This document shows positions 6,985 to 18,547 of a DNA stretch of 64,000 bases, piece after piece. Source of the stretch: Geodermatophilus sp. DSM 45219 (lineage in GTDB: Bacteria > Actinomycetota > Actinomycetes > Mycobacteriales > Geodermatophilaceae). The translations under genes were made by a program, and so were the position numbers. The DNA is taken from contig NZ_FNIQ01000001.1 of assembly GCF_900104025.1 (NCBI RefSeq), positions 682,001 through 746,000 of the forward strand. Direction: 5' to 3'. The notes under the pieces are model-generated. The model had not been told where the DNA came from. It did not search any database and was given only the letters and a program-made list of their open reading frames with translations. Numbering within the stretch: the stretch's first letter is position 1; each line of letters starts with the position of its first letter.

Positions 6985-8793
6985 GTGAGTGCCGAGCCGA
7001 CGTCCCCCGCCCTCTCCGCCGAGGTCACCGCCCGCTGGCGGGCCCGCTTCCGGGCCCCCCGGGTGAGCCTCCCGGACTGGGCGCTGGAGGCACCGCACCG
7101 CAACCTGTACGCCTCCGACGTCAGCGGCGTCGTCGAGCAGTACGCGTGGGACCGCACCACCGACGCCCACCGGCAGGCGACCGACCGGGCCAACGGCACG
7201 CTGATCGGCACGCTGAGCCCGGACGGCGAGACGATCTGGTGGTTCGCCGACACCGACGGCGACGAGTTCGGCGTCTGGATGACCCAGCCCTTCGCCGGCG
7301 GGGAGGACCGCGTCGCCGTCCCCGAGGTCGGCCCGGCCTACCCGGCCGGGCTGGAGGTCGGCACGTCCGTGGTCGCCATCGGCCGCTCCACCGACGACGG
7401 CTCCGAGCTGTGGCTGGCCCCGGCCGGCGGCACCCCGCGGGTGGTCTACCGGCACGCGGACCCGGCCTCGGTCGACTCGCTCACCCACGACGGGGACCTG
7501 CTGGTCATCTCGCACTCCGAGCACGGCGACCCGCGCTACCCGGCGCTGCGGGTGCTGCGGACCGACGCGGCCACCGAGGACGCGCCCGCCGTCGTCGCCG
7601 AGAAGTGGGACGGCGAGGGCCGCGGGCTGCACGCGCTGGAGTTCGCCCCGCTGCCCGGCGACCGCCGGCTGCTCGTCGGCCACGAGCGCCGCGGCCGCGA
7701 GGAGCTGCTGGTCTGGGACGTCGCCACCGACACCGAGAGCGAGGTCGTGCTGGACCTGCCCGGCGACGTGACCGCCGGCTGGTACCCCGACGGGTCGGCG
7801 CTGCTGGTCGGGCACGACCACGCCGCCCGCAGCGAGCTGTACCGCTACGACCTGGGCACCGGCGCGCTGGAGCGGTTGGACACCCCGCGCGGCGTCGTCC
7901 GCGGCGCCACCGCCCGCCCCGACGGTGCCGTCGAGCTGGCCTGGTCGAACTCCGAGCTGCCGCCGGTGATCCGGCGGGCCGACGGCCCGGTGGTGCTCGC
8001 CGCGCCCGGTGAGGAGCCGCCGGCGGCGTACCCGGTCGAGGACCGCTGGGTGCCCGGACCCGGCGGTGACGTGCACGCGCTGGTGGTGCGCCCGGCCGGC
8101 CCGGCACCGTACGCGACGGCGTTCCTGGTGCACGGCGGACCGGAGGCGGCCGACGACGACTCCTACCGTGCCCGCCGGGCGGCCTACGTCGACGCGGGGT
8201 ATGCGGTCGTGCACGTGAACTACCGCGGGTCGACCGGCTACGGCAGCGCCTGGCGGGACGCGCTCACCGGCCGGCCGGGGCTCACCGAGCTCGAGGACGT
8301 CGCCGCGGTGTACGACGCGCTGGTGCAGGAGGGCTTCCTCGACCCGACGCGGGCGCTGATCTCCGGCGGGTCGTGGGGTGGTTTCCTCACCCTGCTCGGT
8401 CTCGGCACCCAGCCGGAGCGCTGGGCCGCCGGGATCGCCGAGGTGCCGGTGGCCGACTACCTGGCCGCCTACGAGGACGAGATGGAGGGCCTGCGGGCCT
8501 ACGACCGGGCGCTGTTCGGGGGCTCACCCGAGGAGGTGCGCGAGGTCTACCTGCGGTCCTCCCCGATCACCTACGCCGAGGCCGTGAGCGCGCCGGTGCT
8601 CGTCGTCGCCGGTGCCAACGACCCGCGCTGCCCGATCCGGCAGATCGACAACTACCTGGCGCGGCTGACCGAGCTCGGCACGCCGCACGAGGTGTACCGC
8701 TTCGACGCCGGCCACGGCTCGCTCGTCATCGAGGAGACCATCCGCCAGGTCGAGGTCGCCCTGGACTTCGCGCTGCGCCACGTGGAGCCGTGA
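6985..8793 (+). CDS. S9-family serine peptidase (prolyl oligopeptidase / acylaminoacyl peptidase type)
   Basis: This 602-aa cytosolic enzyme has an N-terminal beta-propeller (about residues 1-350) and a C-terminal alpha/beta hydrolase. The catalytic triad reads as Ser463 in GGSWGG, Asp546 in NDPRC and His577 in GHGSL. VHVNYRGSTGYG is the usual S9 segment ahead of the nucleophile. No signal peptide is visible. The GTG at 6985 lies 4 nt after the upstream stop, next to GGGGGAAGATGAGG. It probably shares a transcript with the CNNM pair, although no functional link is clear. Prolyl oligopeptidase, dipeptidyl peptidase and acylaminoacyl peptidase roles cannot be separated from sequence alone. Confidence 0.9.
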   Translation: MSAEPTSPALSAEVTARWRARFRAPRVSLPDWALEAPHRNLYASDVSGVVEQYAWDRTTDAHRQATDRANGTLIGTLSPDGETIWWFADTDGDEFGVWMTQPFAGGEDRVAVPEVGPAYPAGLEVGTSVVAIGRSTDDGSELWLAPAGGTPRVVYRHADPASVDSLTHDGDLLVISHSEHGDPRYPALRVLRTDAATEDAPAVVAEKWDGEGRGLHALEFAPLPGDRRLLVGHERRGREELLVWDVATDTESEVVLDLPGDVTAGWYPDGSALLVGHDHAARSELYRYDLGTGALERLDTPRGVVRGATARPDGAVELAWSNSELPPVIRRADGPVVLAAPGEEPPAAYPVEDRWVPGPGGDVHALVVRPAGPAPYATAFLVHGGPEAADDDSYRARRAAYVDAGYAVVHVNYRGSTGYGSAWRDALTGRPGLTELEDVAAVYDALVQEGFLDPTRALISGGSWGGFLTLLGLGTQPERWAAGIAEVPVADYLAAYEDEMEGLRAYDRALFGGSPEEVREVYLRSSPITYAEAVSAPVLVVAGANDPRCPIRQIDNYLARLTELGTPHEVYRFDAGHGSLVIEETIRQVEVALDFALRHVEP

Positions 8794-8811
8794 CACTGCC
8801 GGCCTACCGGC

Positions 8812-8832
8812 CGGCACCGCGGCCAGGTGCCG
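8812..8832 (+). terminator. Probable terminator hairpin after the S9 peptidase
   Basis: CGGCACC (8812-8818) and GGTGCCG (8826-8832) form a 7-bp stem with a 7-nt loop 18 nt after the stop codon. There is no T-run, as is usual in such GC-rich genomes. The gene downstream is convergent. Confidence 0.4.
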
Positions 8833-8938
8833 TCCCCCAGCTGAACTGAGCCGACAGCCGTCCACCCTCGGGGGACCCTCCGGGCCCCCGCTCGGTCAGA
8901 CCCGGCTACGCCGGTCCGTACCCCTGGGTGCTCGGCTC

Positions 8939-11259
<2,321 letters not shown>

Positions 11260-11332
11260 GGGTCCACAGGCTACCGACGTCCCCGTGACGGCCGTGGTTG
11301 CGTCCCCGCAGGCGGGGCGTTGTGATCACCCG

Positions 11333-12925
11333 GTGGACGACGTGGAGCGCTGGCTGCTGACGGCCGAGGAGCGTGACAACCCGGCGTCCTCCCTGCCCGC
11401 CTACACCGAGGGGAACCTCGTCGAGGCGCTCGTGCACGGTGCCGCGTACTTCGACCGGCTGGTCGAGCGGGTCGAGGCGCTGGACGCCGGTGACCACCTC
11501 TTCTTCACCGACTGGCGCGGCGACCCCGACGAGGAGCTGCGCCCGGGCGGCCCCACCGTCGCGCAGCTGTTCACCGACGCGGTGCGCCGCGGGGTCTGCG
11601 TGCGCGGGCTGGTCTGGCGCTCGCACGTGGACTGGATGTCGTTCAGCGCGGACGAGAACCGGGCCCTGGACGACGAGGTCGAGCACGGCGGCGGCGAGGT
11701 GATCCTCGACCAGCGGGTGCGCCGCGGGGGCAGCCACCACCAGAAGCTCGTCGTCCTGCGGCACGACCAGGACGCCACCCGCGACGTCGCGTTCGTCGGC
11801 GGGATCGACCTGTGCCACAGCCGCCGGGACGACGCCGACCACGCCGGCGACCCGCAGTCGGTGGCCATGTCGGCGGCCTACGGGGAGACGCCGCCCTGGC
11901 ACGACGTGCAGCTGATGCTGCGCGGGCCGACGGTCGGCGTGCTGGACACCGTGTTCCGCGAGCGCTGGGACGACCCGACCAACGCCGACTCCGGCAACCC
12001 GATCGCGTGGGTCCTCGACCGGCTGCGCGGCGCCCGGCTGGAGCCCACCCCGCTGCCGCCGCAGCTGCCGCCCCCGCCGCCGTGCGGTCCGCACGTGGTG
12101 CAGAACCTGCGCACCTACCCGGCGATCCGGCCGCCCTACGACTTCGCGCCGCGCGGCGAGCGGTCGGTGGCCCGCGGGTACTCCAAGGCGATCGAGCAGG
12201 CCCGTCGGCTGGTGTACCTGGAGGACCAGTACATGTGGTCGGCCGACGTCGCCCGGCTGTTCGCCGACGCGCTGGCCGAGAACCCCACGCTGCACCTGGT
12301 GGTCGTGGTGCCGCGGGTGCCGGACGAGGACGGCGCGCTCACGGAGCGGGCGCAGTACGTGGGCCGGTGGCAGGCGCTGGAGATGTGCCGACGGGCCGGC
12401 CGCGGCCGCGTGCACGTGTTCGACGTCGAGAACCACGAGGGGACGCCGGTCTACGTGCACGCCAAGGTCTGCGTGGTGGACGACGTCTGGGCCAGCGTCG
12501 GCAGCGACAACTTCAACCGGCGCTCCTGGACCCACGACAGCGAGCTCTCCTCGGCGGTGCTGGACACCACCCGTGACCCCCGCGAGCCGCGCGACCCGGC
12601 CGGCACCGGGGACGGCGCCCGCACCTTCGCCCGGGACCTGCGCCTGGAGCTCGCCCGCGAGCACCTGGACCGCGCGGCCGACGGCAGCGAGGACGGCGAC
12701 CTGCTGGACCCGGACGCGTTCGTCGAGGCCCTCGATGCCTCGGCGGAGGCGCTCGACGCCTGGTACGCCGGCGGCCGCCGCGGCCCGCGCCCGCGGGGCC
12801 GGCTGCGCGGGCACAACCCGCCGCGGCTCTCGCTGCCCACCCGGCTGTGGGCGACGCCGTTCTACCGCCTGGTCGACGACCCCGACGGCCGCCCGCTGGC
12901 CATGCGGCTGCGCAAGGCGTTCTGA
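11333..12925 (+). CDS. Phospholipase D-like protein
   Basis: This 530-aa protein belongs to the phospholipase D superfamily and has two HKD catalytic motifs. The first is SHHQKLVVL, followed by VAFVGGIDLC. The second is YVHAKVCVVDD, followed by WASVGSDNFNRRSW. Members hydrolyse or transfer phosphodiester bonds, usually in phospholipids (phospholipase D, cardiolipin synthase). No signal peptide is visible, so it may act at the inner face of the membrane. The GTG at 11333 (VDDVERWLL) is the most likely start, as the frame before it looks non-coding and overlaps the divergent lysC region. A proline-rich linker (LPPQLPPPPP) separates the two halves. Confidence 0.85.
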   Translation: MDDVERWLLTAEERDNPASSLPAYTEGNLVEALVHGAAYFDRLVERVEALDAGDHLFFTDWRGDPDEELRPGGPTVAQLFTDAVRRGVCVRGLVWRSHVDWMSFSADENRALDDEVEHGGGEVILDQRVRRGGSHHQKLVVLRHDQDATRDVAFVGGIDLCHSRRDDADHAGDPQSVAMSAAYGETPPWHDVQLMLRGPTVGVLDTVFRERWDDPTNADSGNPIAWVLDRLRGARLEPTPLPPQLPPPPPCGPHVVQNLRTYPAIRPPYDFAPRGERSVARGYSKAIEQARRLVYLEDQYMWSADVARLFADALAENPTLHLVVVVPRVPDEDGALTERAQYVGRWQALEMCRRAGRGRVHVFDVENHEGTPVYVHAKVCVVDDVWASVGSDNFNRRSWTHDSELSSAVLDTTRDPREPRDPAGTGDGARTFARDLRLELAREHLDRAADGSEDGDLLDPDAFVEALDASAEALDAWYAGGRRGPRPRGRLRGHNPPRLSLPTRLWATPFYRLVDDPDGRPLAMRLRKAF

Positions 12926-12931
12926 GCCCGG

Positions 12932-13711
12932 TCAGGCGTCGCGCGGCCTCCCGGCCAGCGCGTCGAGGAAGGCGTCGAAGCGCTCGTCCTCCGCGTGCAT
13001 GACCCGGGACAGCTCGACCGTCGTCGGTGAGCCGTGCTGCTCCAGGTAGGCCGAGAACCGCTGGACGACCTCGTGGCCGAAGGCTTCTGCCAGCGCATCC
13101 TGGAGGTGTCCCATGGCGGCGTCCATGCGCTCGCCGTTCTCGTAGGCCGCTTCCACCTCCAGCCAGCCCAGGACGAGGTAGCTGTGCCGGCGGTGCGGCG
13201 ACCGCCGCGCCAGCTGTGCCTGCTGCTCCTCGAACTCGGGGGTCCCCGGCTCGTACGCCGACCACATCCCGACGACGCCCTCGGCCACCAGGTGGGGCAT
13301 CGGGTCCGGGCAGGGGTGGTGGGTCGTGAGGTGCAGGCGGTCCTCCCCCTCGAGGACGAAACCGTGCGGGGTGCGGTCGATCCCCACCAGTGCGGCGTCG
13401 AAGCTCAGGAGCAGGGCCTCGTAGGCGCGCGACCGCGGGTTCCCCCCGGGCCACCACTCGTCGACCACCGAGGTGCCCTGTTCGATCGCGTCCGCGAACT
13501 GCTGCTCGTCGAGGCGCAGCCGGTACGGGGGGTCGACCCGCTCCCCTCGATGGACCTCGACCAGCCACTCGACCGGCCGTTCGTCGACCCACGGGTCCTC
13601 CGGTTCACCCGGTACGGGACCCGTGACCACCGTGCCCGTCCGTCGCAGGTCATCGAGGAACCGGGCGAGGCCGTGACGGGAGTCGCCGTCCCCCGGGGTG
13701 GGCGCGGACAT
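12932..13711 (-). CDS. Hypothetical protein, 259 aa
   Basis: I do not recognise this protein. It is soluble, acidic and rich in Trp, Glu and His, with no signal peptide or membrane segment. It has good GC-rich codon use, and the ATG at 13711 begins a protein-like sequence (MSAPTPGDGDSRHGLARFLDDL). The C-terminal third (LVLGWLEVEAAYENGERMDA onward) is predicted to be helical. It is convergent with the phospholipase D-like gene, only 6 nt away, and divergent from the XRE regulator, with two large hairpins in the shared upstream region. It may be regulated by that XRE protein, but this is only positional. Confidence 0.65.
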   Translation of the reverse strand: MSAPTPGDGDSRHGLARFLDDLRRTGTVVTGPVPGEPEDPWVDERPVEWLVEVHRGERVDPPYRLRLDEQQFADAIEQGTSVVDEWWPGGNPRSRAYEALLLSFDAALVGIDRTPHGFVLEGEDRLHLTTHHPCPDPMPHLVAEGVVGMWSAYEPGTPEFEEQQAQLARRSPHRRHSYLVLGWLEVEAAYENGERMDAAMGHLQDALAEAFGHEVVQRFSAYLEQHGSPTTVELSRVMHAEDERFDAFLDALAGRPRDA

Positions 13712-13772
13712 GGCCGCATGGTCGCACTCCTCCGTCCCGGAGGAGGTCTCGCACCAGCTGTGTCCCGGACAG

Positions 13773-13806
13773 TCGTGCTCTGCCCACACCGGTGGGCAGA
13801 GCACGA
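13773..13806. repeat. Family I inverted repeat, copy 1
   Basis: TCGTGCTCTGCCCAC (13773-13787) and GTGGGCAGAGCACGA (13792-13806) form a perfect 15-bp stem with a 4-nt loop, ACCG. The same arms recur at 13838, 52786 and 52851. It lies between two divergent genes, where a terminator is not expected. Confidence 0.9.
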
Positions 13807-13837
13807 AGAGGACCGAGCAGTGTTCCTTCGCGGACAG

Positions 13838-13871
13838 TCGTGCTCTGCCCAGGACTGTGGGCAGAGCACGA
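13838..13871. repeat. Family I inverted repeat, copy 2
   Basis: TCGTGCTCTGCCCA (13838-13851) and TGGGCAGAGCACGA (13858-13871) form a perfect 14-bp stem with a 6-nt loop. Both this copy and copy 1 are preceded by CGGACAG, so the pair looks like a tandem duplication of one unit 65 bp long. Confidence 0.9.
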
Positions 13872-13930
13872 CCTTCCCCAGGGGGACACACCTGACCCCG
13901 GCCCGGCGTCCGAGGACCGACCCTGCGTTC

Positions 13931-14572
13931 GTGACCGACCCCGCCCACAGCGGCATGCTCCGGCGCATCCGTCGAGCCGCCGACCTGTCTCAGCGGGAAC
14001 TCGCCGCGAGGATCGGGGTCTCCAAGTCAGCGGTCGCCGCCGCGGAGAGCGGGCGAGCGGGGCTGGACGTCCGGGCGCTGGCGCGGGCTGCCGAGCTGGC
14101 GGGGTTGCGGCTGGTGCTGGTCGATGCCGAGGGGCGGGAGGTCGTCGGCATGGGTCCCGACGCCGTCCGCGACCGGGGTGGCCGGCTGTTCCCGGCCCAC
14201 CTCGACACCCGCTACGGCGACGAGGAGTGGTGGTACTCCCACCAGCACCACGGTCACGACCGCGAGCAGCCCTGGTACACGTTCGACCGCACCCGCTGGC
14301 TGCGGGACCGGGTCCGGGCGCGCGATGGCGTGCCCGAGGACCACCAGGTGCCGCGACCCGGCGACTCCCCGAGGCAACGGGCCGAGGCGCGCCGGGACGC
14401 GCACTGGCGCGCCGTCGCGGAGGAGCGACAGCGGCGCTTCCTGGCCGGCGAGTTCGCCGACGTCGACCCGGGTCTGACCTGCACCTGCCCACCGGAATGC
14501 GACGAGATCGACGACGGCAGCGGCCCGGCGAGGCACGCCGCCGATTGCGCGTGCCGCTGCGACCTCGGCTGA
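13931..14572 (+). CDS. XRE-type regulator with cysteine-rich tail
   Basis: This 213-aa protein begins with a lambda-repressor-like helix-turn-helix (about residues 8-62: MLRRIRRAADLSQRELAAR, GVSKSAVAAAESGR). The middle part is rich in Trp, His and Arg (DEEWWYSHQHHGHD). The tail has CTCPPEC and CACRC clusters that could hold a metal ion. I chose GTG 13931; an ATG at 13964 is an alternative that would shorten the N terminus. The combination of an HTH with a Cys-rich tail suggests a metal- or redox-responsive regulator, but that is inference. It is divergent from a hypothetical gene and only 20 nt upstream of the leuA leader. Confidence 0.75.
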   Translation: MTDPAHSGMLRRIRRAADLSQRELAARIGVSKSAVAAAESGRAGLDVRALARAAELAGLRLVLVDAEGREVVGMGPDAVRDRGGRLFPAHLDTRYGDEEWWYSHQHHGHDREQPWYTFDRTRWLRDRVRARDGVPEDHQVPRPGDSPRQRAEARRDAHWRAVAEERQRRFLAGEFADVDPGLTCTCPPECDEIDDGSGPARHAADCACRCDLG

Positions 14573-14580
14573 GCCGCTGC

Positions 14581-14586
14581 TACCGT
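14581..14586 (+). promoter_or_regulatory. -10 element of the leuA leader transcript
   Basis: TACCGT fits the TAnnnT rule for actinobacterial -10 elements. It ends 6 nt before the leader GTG, which places the transcription start at or next to that codon, giving a leaderless leader peptide. No clear -35 was found. Confidence 0.5.
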
Positions 14587-14592
14587 TGGCCC

Positions 14593-14640
14593 GTGCGCGG
14601 CAGCCTCCTGCTTACCCGCCGCGGCGAGGCCCTCTCCTAG
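14593..14640 (+). CDS. leuA leader peptide
   Basis: A 15-residue open frame (GTG start, VRGSLLLTRRGEALS, TAG stop) lies 110 nt before leuA. It has three leucine codons in a row (CTC CTG CTT) followed by Thr-Arg-Arg, and a fourth leucine near its end. Leader peptides with Leu runs before leuA are known in actinobacteria and couple leucyl-tRNA supply to attenuation. The 3' end of the frame lies inside the left arm and loop of the hairpin at 14619-14660, so ribosome stalling at the Leu codons would leave that hairpin free. Too short for standard gene finders. Confidence 0.75.
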   Translation: MRGSLLLTRRGEALS

Positions 14641-14660
14641 GTCGGCCCCCCTCGCCGCGG
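14619..14660 (+). promoter_or_regulatory. leuA attenuator hairpin
   Basis: CCGCGGCGAGG (14619-14629) and CCTCGCCGCGG (14650-14660) form a perfect 11-bp stem. The left arm is translated as part of the leader peptide, and the peptide's stop codon is in the loop. A ribosome finishing the leader would cover the stem; one stalled on the Leu codons would not. Whether it acts as terminator or antiterminator is not decidable by eye. Confidence 0.6.
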
Positions 14661-14720
14661 TGACCTGCCGTGACCGAGTGCGTCCCCGGCGCCGCTGCTG
14701 ACCGCCCCCACCGGAGCTGA

Positions 14721-16496
<1,776 letters not shown>

Positions 16497-16525
16497 CAGC
16501 AGGACCCCGCCGGAGGTCCCGCGCC

Positions 16526-17263
16526 ATGGCCCTGCTGACCCCCTACCTGACCGTGCGCGACGCCCGCGCGGCGGTGTCCTGGTACGCCGACGCCCTCGGG
16601 GCGCACCTGGTCGGCGAGCCGTACGTCATGGACGACGACCGCATCGGCCACGCGGAGCTCGCCCTCGGCGGGGCGACGCTGTACCTCGCCGACGAGTACC
16701 CCGAGCTGGGCCTGGCCGGTCCCGACGACGGGCGGGTCAGCGTCTCGCTGGTCCTCCCGGTCCCCGACGTCGACGCCGCCGTCGACCGGGCCGCGGCGGC
16801 CGGAGCGACCGTGGAGCGGCCGCCGTCCGACGGCCCGGGTGGGCGCACCGGCGTCGTCCTCGACCCGTTCAGGCACCGCTGGATGCTGCAGACCCCGTCG
16901 TCCGCGGCCGCGGCACCCCGGCCGCCGGTGCGTCCGGGTGACGCGCTCTCCCTGACCCTGCAGGTGCCCGACGGCGCCCGGGCCCGCGACTTCTACGAGT
17001 CGGTGCTCGACTGGTCGGCGACCCCGGGCGGGGGAGCCGACGGCTGGCGGGTCGACGGCGCGGTGCCGGCGGTCGGCATCACCGGCGGGTCGGACGAGCC
17101 GGGCAGCGTGCCGGTGTACGCCGTCGACGACATCGAGGTCGCCGTCGCGGCGGTCCGGACGGCGGGCGGGCAGGCCGGCGAGGTCACCTCCGGCCCCTCC
17201 GGGCGGACGGTGGAGTGCCGCGACGACCAGGGGCTGCCGTTCCGGCTGGCTCAGCTGGACTGA
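16526..17263 (+). CDS. Two-domain VOC (glyoxalase/bleomycin-resistance fold) protein
   Basis: This 245-aa protein has two VOC domains. The first (about 1-122) begins LTPYLTVRDARAAVSWYADALGA and ends GVVLDPFRHRWMLQTP. The second (about 135-245) begins LSLTLQVPDGARARDFYESVL and ends with VECRDDQGLPFRLAQLD. VOC proteins bind a metal and act as glyoxalases, dioxygenases or antibiotic-binding proteins; the first half resembles the PhnB-like group. The substrate is unknown. The ATG at 16526 follows CGGAGGTCCC and lies 29 nt after leuA, so it may be co-transcribed. Its 3' end overlaps the convergent mrpG by 13 bp. Confidence 0.85.
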   Translation: MALLTPYLTVRDARAAVSWYADALGAHLVGEPYVMDDDRIGHAELALGGATLYLADEYPELGLAGPDDGRVSVSLVLPVPDVDAAVDRAAAAGATVERPPSDGPGGRTGVVLDPFRHRWMLQTPSSAAAAPRPPVRPGDALSLTLQVPDGARARDFYESVLDWSATPGGGADGWRVDGAVPAVGITGGSDEPGSVPVYAVDDIEVAVAAVRTAGGQAGEVTSGPSGRTVECRDDQGLPFRLAQLD

Positions 17264-17664
17264 CCGGCCGACGGCCGCGGTGACCCGGGCGGGGCGTCGC
17301 CGGGCTCGTCGCCGCGGTGCCGGAGGTCCTGGTGGCCGGCGCCGCCGAACTCGTCGACCAGCAGCAGGTCGCGGCGGACGTGCCGGCGGCGGTAGGCCAC
17401 CCGGCTGATCAGGTGGGCGCTCACCGGCGCGGTCAGCAGCTGGAAGGCGGCCACGAGCAGCAGCATCCAGGCGTTGGCCCAGCCGTCGAGCCGGATGGCG
17501 GCGCCCACCATGACCAGCAGGACGCCGAGCACCTGCGGCTTGGTGCCGGCGTGCATCCGGGACAGCACGTCGGGGAACCGCACCAGGCCCAGTCCGGCGG
17601 TGAGGCACAGGGCCGCACCGGCCAGCAGGCAGGCGGCGGCGATGACGTCGGCGAGCGCGCTCAC
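17251..17664 (-). CDS. mrpG: Mrp antiporter subunit G
   Basis: This 137-aa membrane protein is the last gene of the Mrp (Mnh/Pha) cation/proton antiporter operon. It has three hydrophobic segments within the first 85 residues and the family pattern LGLVRFPDVLSRMHAGTKPQVLGVLLVMVG. A hydrophilic tail of about 45 residues rich in Pro, Gly and Asp is longer than usual. The GTG start overlaps the mrpF stop in GTGA. MrpG is a small structural subunit of the complex that exchanges Na+ (or other monovalent cations) for protons in alkaline, salt or desiccation stress. Confidence 0.93.
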   Translation of the reverse strand: MSALADVIAAACLLAGAALCLTAGLGLVRFPDVLSRMHAGTKPQVLGVLLVMVGAAIRLDGWANAWMLLLVAAFQLLTAPVSAHLISRVAYRRRHVRRDLLLVDEFGGAGHQDLRHRGDEPGDAPPGSPRPSAGQSS

Positions 17665-17990
17665 GACCCGTTTACCCTCTCCTCGGCCGCGACCGGCAGG
17701 CCGACGTCCCGGCCGTCGCCGGTGCGCGAGCGCAGCAGCATCCCGCCGATGTAGCGGGCGACCGACACCGAGCCGACGAAGGCCAGCAGCGAGACGACGA
17801 CCAGCACCGGGACCAGCGTCGGGTCCCGCACCAGCGCGGCGTGGACCGCGAGGCCGGCCGAGATGATGACCAGCAGCGTGTCGGTGGCGACCACCCGGTC
17901 CAGCAGCGAGGGGCCCCGGGCCAGCCGGGCCAGCGCCAGCAGCGCCCCTCCGCCGATCAGCGCGTACAGCGCGATGCCCAGGACCGTCAC
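17661..17990 (-). CDS. mrpF: Mrp antiporter subunit F
   Basis: This 109-aa protein has three membrane segments and the family pattern ARGPSLLDRVVATDTLLVII, in which the conserved aspartates sit in the membrane domain. MrpF is needed for assembly and for cation or bile-salt efflux in known systems. It starts at a GTG overlapping the mrpE stop and ends overlapping the mrpG start, so all are translated together. The length is typical. Confidence 0.94.
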   Translation of the reverse strand: MTVLGIALYALIGGGALLALARLARGPSLLDRVVATDTLLVIISAGLAVHAALVRDPTLVPVLVVVSLLAFVGSVSVARYIGGMLLRSRTGDGRDVGLPVAAEERVNGS

Positions 17991-18547
17991 GGCGCCCGCA
18001 CCTGCTCGTCGCGCTCGACGGCCGCGATGTCGTCGGCCGAGCCGAACGCCCGCGCCAGCCGGCCCTCCACGACCAGGACGTGGGCCTTCTTGCGCTCCAC
18101 GTCCGCGAGGTCGCGCGCGGGCAGCAGGTGCAGGGTGATCACCCGCTGCTCCCGGTCGAGGTCGAGCACCAGGGAACCGGGGACGAGCGAGGTCGCCTCC
18201 GCGACCATCGTCAGCAGCAGGTCGGAGTCGACGCGCAGCTGCACCTGCACGATCGCCGTGCTCCGCACGCCGCCGGGGCGCAGGGTCTGCCAGGCGACCT
18301 CGGCACCGGAGACGACCAGGTCGGAGAGGAAGTGGCCGAGGAAGACCAGCAGTGGCAGCGGCCGCACCCGGGCGCCGCCGACCACGTGCGGCAGCGGGAG
18401 CAGGGCGAGCAGGACCAGGGCGACCACCAGGCCGGAGAGCAGGTTGGCCCAGGAGAAGGTGCCCCAGAGCAGCACCCACACCAGCACCAGCCAGGCGATC
18501 AGCGGGCCCTGGTACCGCAGCCGCGTCGCCGCGGGCTCGACGCTCAC
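17987..18547 (-). CDS. mrpE: Mrp antiporter subunit E
   Basis: This 186-aa protein has two N-terminal membrane helices (WLVLVWVLLWGTFSWANLL and a second leucine-rich one) and then a soluble MnhE domain. That domain contains VVSGAEVAWQTLRPGG and SLVPGSLVLDLDREQRVITL, both characteristic. In the complex, MrpE is a peripheral assembly subunit. The GTG at 18547 overlaps the mrpD stop, and its own stop overlaps the mrpF start. Confidence 0.94.
   Translation of the reverse strand: MSVEPAATRLRYQGPLIAWLVLVWVLLWGTFSWANLLSGLVVALVLLALLPLPHVVGGARVRPLPLLVFLGHFLSDLVVSGAEVAWQTLRPGGVRSTAIVQVQLRVDSDLLLTMVAEATSLVPGSLVLDLDREQRVITLHLLPARDLADVERKKAHVLVVEGRLARAFGSADDIAAVERDEQVRAP

Noticed and set aside
13773..13871. 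Intrinsic terminators
   Set aside because: There is no T-run, and the hairpins lie between divergent genes, so simple termination is unlikely here.
13712..13930. CRISPR array (repeated units with spacers)
   Set aside because: Only two copies of a palindromic unit exist with one spacer, and no cas genes are nearby.
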